Part shown: positions 1-8,944 of the stretch, in pieces
Position numbering within the stretch: position 1 is the stretch's first letter
Layout of the letters: each line of letters begins with the position of its first letter
DNA from: Pseudomonas fluorescens
Lineage (GTDB): Bacteria > Pseudomonadota > Gammaproteobacteria > Pseudomonadales > Pseudomonadaceae
NCBI GenBank assembly: GCA_902825215.1
Contig: LR782234.1
Span: 2,728,001-2,792,000, forward strand
Direction of reading: 5' to 3'
Length of the DNA: 64,000 bases
The notes under the pieces: generated by a model
The model's database searches: none
What the model was told of the DNA's origin: nothing
The model's input: the letters and a program-made list of their open reading frames with translations, nothing else
Translations under genes and position numbers: made by a program

Positions 1-2862
1 CGCACACCCGCGATCGTTTACCAGGAGTTACAGGCGTTTCTGGTTGCAAAGAAAATGGCGGCAGCCAATCTGGCACCGGTGGCCGCGCACTTGTTGCTCG
101 CCGGCCTTGCTCCGGAATTTCTGGTCAAGGGTACTCCACCTTCATTAGTGATGGGATCGGTGGAATGGATGAATTACTGCCGCGCGGTCGTGCTGGCCGA
201 GGCGGTGCGAAAGGGCGCTTCGCGCGTGATGAGCCATGCACAGATGATTGCCTATGCCGAACTGCAGCCCTTGAACGAAGCACAAGTGCATCTGCGGGAC
301 ATGGCAATGATCGGCCCGATGGTCGATTGGGCATTGATCAATGGAGTGGTGACATCGTCTGCATTGGCGAGCAGGGAAAAAGAAACAACAGAGCGCGCGC
401 TGACCGCGTTTCAGGATTATGCAGACAACTTCGTACCGCGTTTCGGACCTCTGCCGGACAGGCGTCGTATCGCTAAAGAGGCGCTGGAGGACGCGGCACC
501 GCTGTGTGATTTTCTGGAAGACAAAGTGCTGTACCAGCATCCGGGCTTGTACGCGTCTCCAACGGCCGCATGCATGATCGATTTGCATATGTCCGGCGAT
601 TTGTCCGGAGGGGAATGGGATCGGCGTGAAGTCTTCCCGGATAACGTCTATTCCACTGATCCTACGCTGCACGCTGGCGTGACCGATTACACGCGGCCAA
701 AATATCACGACCCTTCGGTTGCGAGTATTTACGAAGAGTTTCCCCGACTTCGTCGCCTGCGCCCCAATGATCATGAGTACCGTCGGCAATTACGGGTGTA
801 TCTGGAAAAACTCAATCGCTCTTTGGTGGCTACGGTGAAGCTGGCGCTTTCCAATATGCCGCATGCGGATTTACGGGCTTTTCTGACGGGCGACGTGACC
901 TTTTTTACCTTCCGCGATAACGCGATTGAAACGTCGTCAACTCGTTTTGGCGGACCGTTTACCTATGAAATGGGCTACGAAACGCGGCAAGGCAAGGATG
1001 CCGCTACCGCGCGCTTCGGGCTTGTAATGTGCGTGGCAAATGGCAATGAAGTTACGACCTATGAGCTGTTCACTTTGAGAGGGGAGTTGGTTAAAAACAA
1101 TCAGTTGGGAAATACGCTGATCGCGCATGGCGTGTTACATCAGCCTGCCAGGCTTGATTTTAGCGGCGATCTCAAAGCGCGAAACAGTCCAGTCGCCAAA
1201 TCGTTCTTTGATATTGATTTTTTCAAGTACGCACATGGCGAATCTTCGGAATTTGCTTTGGGTTCTGGTCAAGCAATTGCGGAAAAACTGGGCCAGTTGA
1301 AAGCTGATCCGAACCCCGTAATGCTGGAGCAGAGTGTTTACAAAAACTTCAGTAATCCGCAACTCGTGCGCCTTGCCGAGTTCATCATCACCCATCATCC
1401 TGTTATTAAATTTGATGATCTGGAGGCTGCTGCAACGGTGCCAACGGAGCTAGAGAGCGAGCGAGCCAAAGGCGAGAAAATCGCCACTTACTTTGTTGAT
1501 CTTGCCGTACCTTTCAAAAAGTGCATCGAGGACATATCGAGTGGTGAGCATAATCGCGTCGTCGATGGCATATACGGTTGCGTGATGGATGCCATTGCCC
1601 TTGGAGGTGCATTCTATGGCGCCGGGGTCAAGGCTTTGAGCATTTCCGCCAAGGCGATATCAGCTGCTAGCAAAGCTGCGCGCGTGACTAAACTGGTGGT
1701 GGCGAGCTCGGTATCGGTTTTCAATCCGGTGGATGGGGTACCGACGGCAGTATTCGGCGTCGGCAAGCTCGTTCACAAGGGTGTCCTGCGATTCAGCAAG
1801 CCAACGCTTGAACTTCTGGGACTGGCCAAATCTCAGTTAACCACGTTGCATGGCAGTAGCAAGGCGAGGAATCTGATTCGCTCAGCCAATAATGTATCTG
1901 CGGTCCATGGTACCTGGCGACCCAACGCTTCGGCTTCCGACACGCTAGGGGTTCTAGCGTTGCGCAAGGACTTCAAGTGGTACGCAATGGATCGACTGGG
2001 CAAGCCTTGGGGCCCGGCTCTGGAACATTTCAACGCTACGGGTTCGATGTTGTTGCCGCAGTCCAATCGCACACTGCCTGTCAATTACACGCGTCTGTTC
2101 ATCGAGCAAAGCTTGCCGCGAGTACGGGCAAAAATCGAAAGTGCGATCAGTGTGTTAACGAACCATGATTATCGGGCTGAGCGCGATGCTCTGATTAAAA
2201 TATTCATGGGCCAGACGTCAAATGATGCGGTGAATCGCGTGCTGGATTATCTAAGGTTGGTCAGAGCGGATTTTGCCGGCGTTTCCATGAGCAACTTTGT
2301 TCTTGATCCGCTCAAGCATACGAACAACGTCGCTGAGTTTGATCCGGATGCTTACCGGCAATGGAAACGCGCCGGTGGGGCTGGCCCGATTCCGTTTATC
2401 CAGATCAATACACCCAATATCAACAGACAGTTCCTCGATAAAGGCATGAACCATGACGTGGTAGCGGATGACGTGATCCACGAGCTGTTTCATGGGGTCG
2501 CTCAGAACAACGATGTCAGCTATGCCATGGATGTTGATGCAGTAGGCGCCGGACAACAGTTGGACGTGACTGCACTGCTCAATCTTGCAAAGGGCCGACT
2601 GGCGGTTGCAGATTCCGGCAACGTTTTTCACCCTGTTACCAAGGCCTTTCAGAACGCTGATTCTTTGGCAGTGCTCACATCGCTCCTTAGCCAGATGAGC
2701 ACTGATAAAGTGACCTTCGAAAGCAATTTGAGTGTACTTCGCGCAGCCATTGAAAAAGACAGTGGCACGGTTGTCGGCCCCGTCGTGATCAAGCTGAACG
2801 CCGCAGCAACACACGACTTGACTGATCCACCCCTGGTAGAAGGCTGGACCAGAGCGGTGTAG
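1..2862 (+). CDS. Large toxin-like protein with HExxH motif (5' end outside window)
   Basis: The frame is open from base 1 to the TAG at 2860-2862, with no stop before the first ATG at 55 and coding-like residues upstream of it, so the true start probably lies before the window. The visible part is about 953 aa. A predicted hydrophobic stretch around residues 505-570 (counting from the ATG at 55), preceded by a VPFKKCIEDI-type segment, resembles the central region of large Pseudomonas Mcf/dermonecrotic-type toxins. Near the C terminus, HELFHG fits a zincin HExxH site. Role as a secreted or injected toxin is inferred from this layout; a metallopeptidase role is inferred from HExxH alone. The gene converges on the acetoacetyl-CoA synthetase gene, 23 bp away. 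Confidence 0.6.
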   Translation, partial: RTPAIVYQELQAFLVAKKMAAANLAPVAAHLLLAGLAPEFLVKGTPPSLVMGSVEWMNYCRAVVLAEAVRKGASRVMSHAQMIAYAELQPLNEAQVHLRDMAMIGPMVDWALINGVVTSSALASREKETTERALTAFQDYADNFVPRFGPLPDRRRIAKEALEDAAPLCDFLEDKVLYQHPGLYASPTAACMIDLHMSGDLSGGEWDRREVFPDNVYSTDPTLHAGVTDYTRPKYHDPSVASIYEEFPRLRRLRPNDHEYRRQLRVYLEKLNRSLVATVKLALSNMPHADLRAFLTGDVTFFTFRDNAIETSSTRFGGPFTYEMGYETRQGKDAATARFGLVMCVANGNEVTTYELFTLRGELVKNNQLGNTLIAHGVLHQPARLDFSGDLKARNSPVAKSFFDIDFFKYAHGESSEFALGSGQAIAEKLGQLKADPNPVMLEQSVYKNFSNPQLVRLAEFIITHHPVIKFDDLEAAATVPTELESERAKGEKIATYFVDLAVPFKKCIEDISSGEHNRVVDGIYGCVMDAIALGGAFYGAGVKALSISAKAISAASKAARVTKLVVASSVSVFNPVDGVPTAVFGVGKLVHKGVLRFSKPTLELLGLAKSQLTTLHGSSKARNLIRSANNVSAVHGTWRPNASASDTLGVLALRKDFKWYAMDRLGKPWGPALEHFNATGSMLLPQSNRTLPVNYTRLFIEQSLPRVRAKIESAISVLTNHDYRAERDALIKIFMGQTSNDAVNRVLDYLRLVRADFAGVSMSNFVLDPLKHTNNVAEFDPDAYRQWKRAGGAGPIPFIQINTPNINRQFLDKGMNHDVVADDVIHELFHGVAQNNDVSYAMDVDAVGAGQQLDVTALLNLAKGRLAVADSGNVFHPVTKAFQNADSLAVLTSLLSQMSTDKVTFESNLSVLRAAIEKDSGTVVGPVVIKLNAAATHDLTDPPLVEGWTRAV

Positions 2863-2885
2863 TTATCGGGCTCAAACCTCTTGTA

Positions 2886-4841
2886 TCAGGTTTCCAGCTC
2901 CGGCCGATCCCGAAACTGCTCCAGCGCTTCGGGATTGGCCAGCGCATCGGTGTTTTTCACCGGTCGCCCATGCACCACTTCGCGCACGGCCAGTTCCACT
3001 ACCTTGCCGCTGATGGTGCGCGGAATGTCCGTCACTGCAATGATCTTCGCCGGTACATGCCTTGGGGTGGTATTGGCGCGGATCACTTGGCGAATGCGCT
3101 GTTCGAGCTCTTCGTCCAGTTGCAGCCCTTCACTCAATCTCACGAACAACACGACCCGCACATCATCGTGCCACTGCTGGCCGATGGCGACGCTGTCCAG
3201 TACTTCGCTGAGCTTTTCGACCTGACGGTAGATTTCCGCCGTGCCAATGCGCACGCCGCCGGGGTTAAGCACGGCATCCGAACGCCCATGAATCAACATC
3301 GCACCGTGCGGCAATTGTTCGGCGTAATCGCCCTGTGCCCAGACCTCGGGAAACAGGCTGAAATACGATTGGCGCAGCTTTGTCCCGTCCGGGTCATTCC
3401 ACAAACCGATCGGCATGGCCGGAAAATGCCGGGTACAGACCAGTTCACCTTTCTCGCCAATGACCGCTTGGCCAGCCTCGTTCCAGACCTCGACTGCCAT
3501 GCCCAGGCTCTTGCCCATGATTTCACCGCGTCTTACCGGCGACAGCGGATTGCCGTTGACGAAGCACGAGACAATATCGGTACCGCCAGACATCGACGCC
3601 AGACACACATCGCTTTTTATCTCGCGGTAGACATAGTCATAACTCTGCGGCGACAGCGCCGAGCCGGTGCACAGCAGGGTTTTCAGGCTACCCAGATCAT
3701 GGCTGTCGCGGGGGCGGGCACCGCTGCTTTCCAGGGTGGCGAGGAACTTCGGGCTGGTGCCGAACACGCTGATGCGCTCATCGTCGATCAAGTCGAGCAA
3801 ACGCTGGTGATCCGGTTGAAACGGCGAGCCGTCATACAGCACCACCGCACTGCCGACCGCCAGTGCAGAGACTAACCAGTTCCACATCATCCAGCCGCAC
3901 GTCGTGTAATAAAACAGCCGGTCGCCGGGTCCGAGATCGCAATGCAGCCCGTGTTCCTTGACGTGTTGCAGCAGCACTCCGCCGGTGCTGTGGACGATGC
4001 ACTTCGGCACGCCGGTGGTGCCGCTGGAATACAGCACATACAACGGATGATTGAACGGCACCGGCACGAAATGCGCTTCGCCGCCCGCTGCGTAGAAGTC
4101 TTCCCACACGCTCACTGCAGCTTGTGTCTGGTACACCTCTGTGCGCGCTTGTGGATCGGCGTAGGGGACGATGATCAGTTGTTTGAGCGTCGGCAGCTGT
4201 TCGAGGATGCCGTTGATCTTGTCGGTCTGGTCGATCGTCTTGCCGGCGTAGCGGTAAGCGGCGCACGTCAGCAGCACTTTCGGTTCAATCTGGCCGAAAC
4301 GGTCGATGACACCGTGCGTACCGAAATCCGGCGACGAGCATGACCAGATCGCCCCGAGGCTGGTGGTTGCGAGCATCGCCACCAGCGTTTGCCAGGTATT
4401 GGGCATGCATGCCGCGACCCGATCACCGAGGCCCACGCCGGCCGCCTGCAAGCTGGCCTGGAAACCGGCGACATGCTCGGCCAGTTCGGCCCAGGTCAAT
4501 TGCTCGCGCTGACCGTTCTCCGCCACGCTGACTACCGCCACGGCATCGTCACGACGGCGCAGCAAGTGTTCAGCGAAGTTCAGCGTTGCGCCGGGAAACC
4601 ATTCGGCGCTGGGCATTTGTGCGCCTTCGCGCAGCACTGCATCGGCCTGGGCGTGAAAGCGGATCTCGAAAAAGTCGACAATCGCCTGCCAGAAATCCGC
4701 ACGCTGCTCGACGCTCCATTGATGCAGGGCAGGGTAGTCGTCGAGGTTCAGATCGTGGCGTTGGTTGATCGCATGGCGAAACGCATCCATGCGTGATTGG
4801 GCGATACGGTTGGCGTCGGGTTGCCAGAGGATATCGGACAT
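2886..4841 (-). CDS. Acetoacetyl-CoA synthetase (acetoacetate-CoA ligase)
   Basis: 651 aa, the usual length for this enzyme, which activates acetoacetate with ATP and CoA. Adenylate-forming enzyme motifs are visible in order: SSGTTGVPK (P-loop-like A3) near residue 272, YTTCGWMMWN, MSGGTD (A5), NPGGVRIGTAEIYRQ (A8) and the C-terminal RTISGK with the catalytic Lys. It is the last gene of a leftward cluster with 3-hydroxybutyrate dehydrogenase and a GntP permease, so it would convert the dehydrogenase product acetoacetate to acetoacetyl-CoA for thiolysis. A REP element separates it from the dehydrogenase gene. Acetyl-CoA or propionyl-CoA synthetase is less likely given the neighbours and the GWMMWNW segment typical of acetoacetate ligases. 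Confidence 0.9.
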   Translation of the reverse strand: MSDILWQPDANRIAQSRMDAFRHAINQRHDLNLDDYPALHQWSVEQRADFWQAIVDFFEIRFHAQADAVLREGAQMPSAEWFPGATLNFAEHLLRRRDDAVAVVSVAENGQREQLTWAELAEHVAGFQASLQAAGVGLGDRVAACMPNTWQTLVAMLATTSLGAIWSCSSPDFGTHGVIDRFGQIEPKVLLTCAAYRYAGKTIDQTDKINGILEQLPTLKQLIIVPYADPQARTEVYQTQAAVSVWEDFYAAGGEAHFVPVPFNHPLYVLYSSGTTGVPKCIVHSTGGVLLQHVKEHGLHCDLGPGDRLFYYTTCGWMMWNWLVSALAVGSAVVLYDGSPFQPDHQRLLDLIDDERISVFGTSPKFLATLESSGARPRDSHDLGSLKTLLCTGSALSPQSYDYVYREIKSDVCLASMSGGTDIVSCFVNGNPLSPVRRGEIMGKSLGMAVEVWNEAGQAVIGEKGELVCTRHFPAMPIGLWNDPDGTKLRQSYFSLFPEVWAQGDYAEQLPHGAMLIHGRSDAVLNPGGVRIGTAEIYRQVEKLSEVLDSVAIGQQWHDDVRVVLFVRLSEGLQLDEELEQRIRQVIRANTTPRHVPAKIIAVTDIPRTISGKVVELAVREVVHGRPVKNTDALANPEALEQFRDRPELET

Positions 4842-4877
4842 TGCTTGCCTCTTTTTATCGAATGGATGGAGCTCCCC

Positions 4878-4903
4878 ATGGGAGCGAGCCTGCTCGCTCC
4901 ACA
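4878..4903. repeat. Single REP palindrome
   Basis: A palindrome with the core GGAGCGAGCCTGCTCGCTCC lies between the dehydrogenase and acetoacetyl-CoA synthetase genes. It shares its core with the REPINs at 7257-7324 and 8818-8908. As an intercistronic REP it could stabilise upstream mRNA, which is inference. Confidence 0.85.
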
Positions 4904-4912
4904 GAGGCGGCG

Positions 4913-5686
4913 TTATTGCGCGAGCCAGCCGCCATCAATATTCCACGCCGCGCCACGCACTTGACTGCCAGCCTCGCTGCACAGGAACAACACCAGTTCG
5001 CCCAGATGCTGCGGTGTGACGAATTCCAGTGATGGTTGCTTCTCGGCCAGCAGGTCATGCTGCGCCTGCTGCGGATCGACACCTTTGGCGGCCCGATCAT
5101 CGATCTGCTTCTGCACCAGCGGCGTCAGCACCCAGCCCGGGCAAATGGCGTTGCAGGTGACGGGGCTGGTCGCGGTTTCCAGGCCGACCACTTTGGTCAG
5201 GCCGATCACGCCGTGTTTGGCGGCCACGTACGCGGCTTTACCGGTCGAGCCGACCTGGCCGTGCACCGAGGCGATATTGATGATCCGTCCCCAGTTTTTG
5301 CGGCGCATGCCCGGCAGGCTCAGGCGGGTACTGTGGAAAACAGAGGACAGGTTGATGGCGATGATCGAGTCCCAACGCTCGACCGGAAACTCCTCGACCG
5401 CCGCGACATGCTGAATGCCGGCGTTATTGACCAGGATATCCACGCCGCCGAATTCGCGCTCGGCGTAGGCGATCATCTCGGCAATTTGCGCGGGGTCACT
5501 GACGTCCGCCGGATGGTGGCCGACCTTGCCACCAAACTGGCCGACTTCGGCAATCACTGCCGACGCATCGCCAAAGCCGTTGAGAATCAGATTGGCGCCT
5601 GCCTTGGCCAGGCTCATTGCGATGCCCAGGCCAATGCCGCTGGTGGAGCCGGTAACCAGTGCGGTCTTGCCGGAAAGAGTCGTCAT
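4913..5686 (-). CDS. hbdH: 3-hydroxybutyrate dehydrogenase (SDR family)
   Basis: 257 aa short-chain dehydrogenase oxidising (R)-3-hydroxybutyrate to acetoacetate with NAD+. It has TGSTSGIGLGIA (Rossmann TGxxxGxG) at residues 10-21, NNAGIQH, and the YxxxK catalytic pair in AYVAAKHG. The start at 5686 is chosen over the longer frame because GAGGT lies 5 nt before this ATG and the longer N-terminus would overlap the gntP stop. The upstream permease gene ends 7 bp away, so the two are probably co-transcribed and coupled. The family call is certain; substrate is inferred from sequence resemblance and from the neighbouring permease, HbcR-like regulator and acetoacetate ligase. Confidence 0.9.
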   Translation of the reverse strand: MTTLSGKTALVTGSTSGIGLGIAMSLAKAGANLILNGFGDASAVIAEVGQFGGKVGHHPADVSDPAQIAEMIAYAEREFGGVDILVNNAGIQHVAAVEEFPVERWDSIIAINLSSVFHSTRLSLPGMRRKNWGRIINIASVHGQVGSTGKAAYVAAKHGVIGLTKVVGLETATSPVTCNAICPGWVLTPLVQKQIDDRAAKGVDPQQAQHDLLAEKQPSLEFVTPQHLGELVLFLCSEAGSQVRGAAWNIDGGWLAQ

Positions 5687-5693
5687 GAATACC

Positions 5694-7085
5694 TCACACA
5701 ATGCCAGTGGCGTAGAAGGTGCCGATCACTACGAAAACCGCCAGGGTCTTGATCAGCGTAATACAGAAAATGTCTTTATAGGCTTCGCGGTGGGTCAGCC
5801 CGGTCACCGCCAACAGAGTAATCACCGCGCCGTTGTGCGGCAGGGTGTCCATGCCGCCGCTGGCCATGGCGGCCACGCGGTGCAGCACTTCCAGCGGAAT
5901 GTTTGCAGCATTGGCGGCGCTGATGAACTGCTCGGACATCGCCGCCAGCGCAATGCTCATGCCGCCGGATGCCGAGCCGGTGATGCCGGCCAGCAGGGTG
6001 ACGGTGATGGCTTCGTTGACCAGTGGATTGGGAATCTGTTTGAGCCAGTCCGCCAGCACCAGAAAACCCGGCAGCGACGCGATCACTGCGCCAAAACCGT
6101 ATTCGGACGCGGTGTTCATCGCCGCCAGCAGTGCACCGCTAACCGCGCTCTTGCTGCCTTCGGCGAGCTTGCTGCGAATCGCCTGAAAGCCGAACGCCAG
6201 CACCATCAGAATGCCGACCAGCAACGCCGCCTGTACTGCCCAGATCGCCGTGAGCTTGGCGATCTCGGTGGTGACCGGCGTGGTCATGCCCGGCAGCGCG
6301 AGGCTGTGGGTCTTGCCGTACCACTGCGGAATCCAGTGGGTGAACAGCAGATTCATGATGCCTACCGCGAGCAGTGGCGATAGGGCAAGCCACGGATTGG
6401 GCAGTTTCAGGTCTTCAGCGGTTTCCGGTTCGTTGCGCAGTTCGGTGCCGTAGCCCTCACCAGCACGCTGCGCCTTGTTGCGCTGGCGTTGAAGAAACAG
6501 CATGCCGGCACAAAACACGAAAATCGTGCCGATCACACCCAGCCATGGCGCCGCCCACGCGGTGGTGTTGAAGAACGTGCTGGGAATAATGTTCTGAATC
6601 TGCGGGGTGCCGGGCAGGGCGTCCATGGTGAAGGAAAACGCGCCGAGGGCGATGGTCGCCGGGATCAGCCGTTTGGGGATGTTGCTCTGGCGGAACATCT
6701 CGGCAGCAAACGGATACACCGCAAACACCACCACGAACAACGACACGCCGCCATAGGTGAGCAACGCGCAAACCAGCACGATCACCAGCATGGCCTGGCG
6801 AGTGCCGAGCAGGCGAATCGCCGCAGCGACAATCGAGCGGGAGAAACCCGACAGCTCGATCAGTTTGCCGAACACTGCGCCGAGCAGGAACACCGGAAAA
6901 TACAGTTTGATGAAGCCGACCATTTTTTCCATGAACACCCCGGTGAAGGCGGGCGCAACGGCGGAAGGGTCGGTGAGCAGGACCGCGCCGAGCGCGGCAA
7001 TCGGGGCGAAGAGGATAACGCTGTAGCCACGGTAGGCGGCCAGCATCAGCAACGCGAGGGCTGCCAAGGCAATGATCACACTCAT
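5694..7085 (-). CDS. GntP family permease, probable 3-hydroxybutyrate importer
   Basis: 463 aa, hydrophobic along its whole length with about a dozen membrane segments, beginning MSVIIALAALALLMLAAYRG. This is typical of the GntP/gluconate permease family. First gene of the leftward operon with hbdH and acetoacetyl-CoA synthetase. In P. aeruginosa the hbdH (bdhA) gene is likewise next to a GntP permease and an HbcR-type regulator, so hydroxybutyrate is the likeliest substrate. The gene starts 57 bp downstream of a good -24/-12 promoter (7142-7158), consistent with RpoN-dependent expression. Confidence 0.85.
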   Translation of the reverse strand: MSVIIALAALALLMLAAYRGYSVILFAPIAALGAVLLTDPSAVAPAFTGVFMEKMVGFIKLYFPVFLLGAVFGKLIELSGFSRSIVAAAIRLLGTRQAMLVIVLVCALLTYGGVSLFVVVFAVYPFAAEMFRQSNIPKRLIPATIALGAFSFTMDALPGTPQIQNIIPSTFFNTTAWAAPWLGVIGTIFVFCAGMLFLQRQRNKAQRAGEGYGTELRNEPETAEDLKLPNPWLALSPLLAVGIMNLLFTHWIPQWYGKTHSLALPGMTTPVTTEIAKLTAIWAVQAALLVGILMVLAFGFQAIRSKLAEGSKSAVSGALLAAMNTASEYGFGAVIASLPGFLVLADWLKQIPNPLVNEAITVTLLAGITGSASGGMSIALAAMSEQFISAANAANIPLEVLHRVAAMASGGMDTLPHNGAVITLLAVTGLTHREAYKDIFCITLIKTLAVFVVIGTFYATGIV

Positions 7086-7141
7086 GGTGTGTCTCTCCAG
7101 AATTGTTATTTTTGTGGGTGGAACGTGTGAGGAGAGGTGTT

Positions 7142-7158
7142 AGCGAGATTTGTGCCAA
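7142..7158 (-). promoter_or_regulatory. Sigma-54 (-24/-12) promoter of the hydroxybutyrate operon
   Basis: On the minus strand the sequence reads TTGGCAC-AAATC-TCGCT. The GG and GC pairs are separated by exactly 10 nt, as sigma-54 requires; one base departs from the TTGC part of the consensus. Transcription would begin near 7131, giving a leader of about 46 nt before the permease ATG. The adjacent sigma-54 activator gene supports it. Confidence 0.82.
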
Positions 7159-7220
7159 TTGGTTAACTGGTTGAAATATAAGATGTTATTGAGTGAATGG
7201 CGGAAGTTTGAGAACAAGAT

Positions 7221-7239
7221 GTCTCTATTTTGAGATAGC
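7221..7239. promoter_or_regulatory. Candidate enhancer dyad 1 (proximal)
   Basis: An imperfect dyad, gTCTC-TATTTT-GAGAt, is centred about 80 bp upstream of the -24/-12 promoter. It matches the perfect dyad at 7336-7351 in half-site and 6-nt spacer. Distance and pairing suit an upstream activator site for the HbcR-like protein encoded just upstream; binding is inferred. Confidence 0.55.
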
Positions 7240-7256
7240 GGTGCATGATCCGGCGT

Positions 7257-7324
7257 CTTCGCGAGCAGGCTCGCTCCCACATTTGGCGCGCGTTTTATCC
7301 GTGGGAGCGAGCCTGCTCGCGAAG
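7257..7324. repeat. REPIN (two inverted 24-nt REPs)
   Basis: Two 24-nt REP copies in inverted orientation (7257-7280 and 7301-7324) are separated by 20 nt. Each carries the GGGAGCGAGCCTGCTCGC core. The element sits between the two candidate enhancer dyads of the hydroxybutyrate operon. Confidence 0.9.
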
Positions 7325-7335
7325 CTTTTGCAGTT

Positions 7336-7351
7336 GTCTCAATAAAGAGAC
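7336..7351. promoter_or_regulatory. Candidate enhancer dyad 2 (distal)
   Basis: Perfect inverted repeat GTCTC-AATAAA-GAGAC, immediately downstream of the regulator gene and about 190 bp upstream of the sigma-54 promoter. It has the same half-site and spacer as the dyad at 7221-7239. Candidate binding site for the HbcR-like activator. Confidence 0.55.
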
Positions 7352-7369
7352 CGGATCTCAAAAGATGGA

Positions 7370-8776
7370 TCAGGCAATCCCCAACGCCACCATTTTCTTG
7401 TACAACGTCGACCGCCCGAGCCCCAGCCGGGCCGCTGCTTCTGGCACCTTGCCCGCGCTTTTTGCCAGTGCGGCCTGTATCAATTGCCGGTCGAAGCGCT
7501 CCCGCGCCTGCGCGTAGGTTTCTACCGTCGCCGTTTCGGGCACGTGCGCGGACGTACGTTCAACCGGTGTCAACGTGCCAATGGCTGCGCGCAGATCCTG
7601 CTCGGTCAGAATCAAGTCATCGCTAAGCAGCGCCGCGCGCTCAAGCACATTACGCAATTCGCGAATGTTCCCCGGCCACGCATGTTGGCCAAGCAACGTC
7701 AGCGCATCCCGGTGCAGTTCGTGTTGGCTGCGCAACTCCTCCAGAATCGCCTCGCTGAGCGCCGGCAAATCATCGAGGCGCTCGCGCAGGGGCGGTACCT
7801 GGATCGGCAGCACATTCAGCCGATAGTACAAATCGGCGCGGAATTCGCCGCGCTTGATCGCCGCTTGCAGATCGGTCGACGTCGCCGCAATGACTCGAAC
7901 GTCGCTTTGAATCACTTCGTTGGAGCCAACCGGTTCAAACTCTTTCTCCTGCAGCACGCGCAGCAACTTGCTCTGCAGTGGCAGTGGCATGTCGCCGATC
8001 TCGTCGAGAAACAGCGTACCGCCCTGAGCGATTTGCAGCTTGCCGGTGCGCCCCTTGCGATCAGCACCGGTAAACGCGCCGGGAGCCGTGCCGAAAAATT
8101 CAGCTTCGAGCAGCGCCTCGGGAATTGCCGCGCTGTTGATGCTGACAAAGGCTTTGTGCGCGCGGGGCGATGCGCTGTGAATCGCTTGAGCGAGCAGTTC
8201 CTTGCCGGTGCCGGTTTCTCCGAGCAGCAATACCGGCGATTCGGCACTGGCACTGCGCCGGGCGCGGCGTTTGACTTCAAGACTGGCGGCGCTGGTGCCG
8301 ATGAAATGGGCAAAGTTGTATTTGGTCTGGCGGGCGCGCAATAGCGAACGGGTCGAGGCCAGTTCTTCCTGCATGCTCAGGTAGCGCTTGAGCATTGGCG
8401 ACAGCGTGCGCAACTCATCGAACAGGGCGAAACCGATCGCACCGATCACCGTGCCGGCATCGTCATGGATCGGCAGACGCATCACCACCAATGGCTCTTT
8501 CGGCGTGTCTTGCATGTCGAGCAGAATCGGCCGCCCGGTGCGAACCACTTCGCGCAACAGGCTGCTGGGAATTACGCTTTCGCAGGCCTTGCCGATCGCG
8601 CTGGCAGCCGATTCAAGGCCGAAGCGCCGGGCATAGCGCTCGTTCATCCAGACGATGTTGGCGTCCCGATCGACAATCACCGTGCCTTCGCTCGACTGCT
8701 CGATGATCTCGAACAGCGAGCGGATCGCCAGCGTGCGAACGCGTTGGTAGTCCTTGAGGCTTTCGGTGGTGTTCAT
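7370..8776 (-). CDS. hbcR: Sigma-54-dependent enhancer-binding activator (HbcR-like)
   Basis: 468 aa. The N-terminal PAS-like sensor covers about residues 20-130. The AAA+ domain has Walker A GETGTGKE, the sigma-54 contact motif GAFTGA and Walker B GGTLFLDEIGD. A Fis-type helix-turn-helix ends the protein (VPEAAARLGLGRSTLYKKM). Such proteins bind far upstream and open RpoN promoters by ATP hydrolysis. The next operon in the same direction is permease-hbdH-acetoacetyl-CoA synthetase with a -24/-12 promoter, matching the P. aeruginosa hydroxybutyrate regulator HbcR (PA2005). The gene name rests on this context and general similarity. Confidence 0.85.
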   Translation of the reverse strand: MNTTESLKDYQRVRTLAIRSLFEIIEQSSEGTVIVDRDANIVWMNERYARRFGLESAASAIGKACESVIPSSLLREVVRTGRPILLDMQDTPKEPLVVMRLPIHDDAGTVIGAIGFALFDELRTLSPMLKRYLSMQEELASTRSLLRARQTKYNFAHFIGTSAASLEVKRRARRSASAESPVLLLGETGTGKELLAQAIHSASPRAHKAFVSINSAAIPEALLEAEFFGTAPGAFTGADRKGRTGKLQIAQGGTLFLDEIGDMPLPLQSKLLRVLQEKEFEPVGSNEVIQSDVRVIAATSTDLQAAIKRGEFRADLYYRLNVLPIQVPPLRERLDDLPALSEAILEELRSQHELHRDALTLLGQHAWPGNIRELRNVLERAALLSDDLILTEQDLRAAIGTLTPVERTSAHVPETATVETYAQARERFDRQLIQAALAKSAGKVPEAAARLGLGRSTLYKKMVALGIA

Positions 8777-8817
8777 TTGGCGGCTGATCCTGATTGTATG
8801 TGGCCTGTGCCGGCCCC

Positions 8818-8908
8818 TTTCGCGAGCAGGCTCGCTCCCACAGTGGAATGATCTTCACACGATGCGTGAGCAGCGGTGAACCCTGTGGGAGCGAGCCTGC
8901 TCGCGAAA
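8818..8908. repeat. REPIN (two inverted REPs)
   Basis: Inverted 24-nt REP copies at 8818-8841 and 8885-8908 have the same core as the other REPs in this window, with a 43-nt spacer. The pair lies between hbcR and the yejF-like gene, in the only sizeable intergenic space there. Confidence 0.9.
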
Positions 8909-8944
8909 GCCGCGACGCGGTATCGGGTCGAACACCGATTATGC

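Noticed and set aside
7257..8908. Repeated palindromes as a CRISPR array
   Set aside because: They are inverted REP pairs with no regular spacers and no cas genes.
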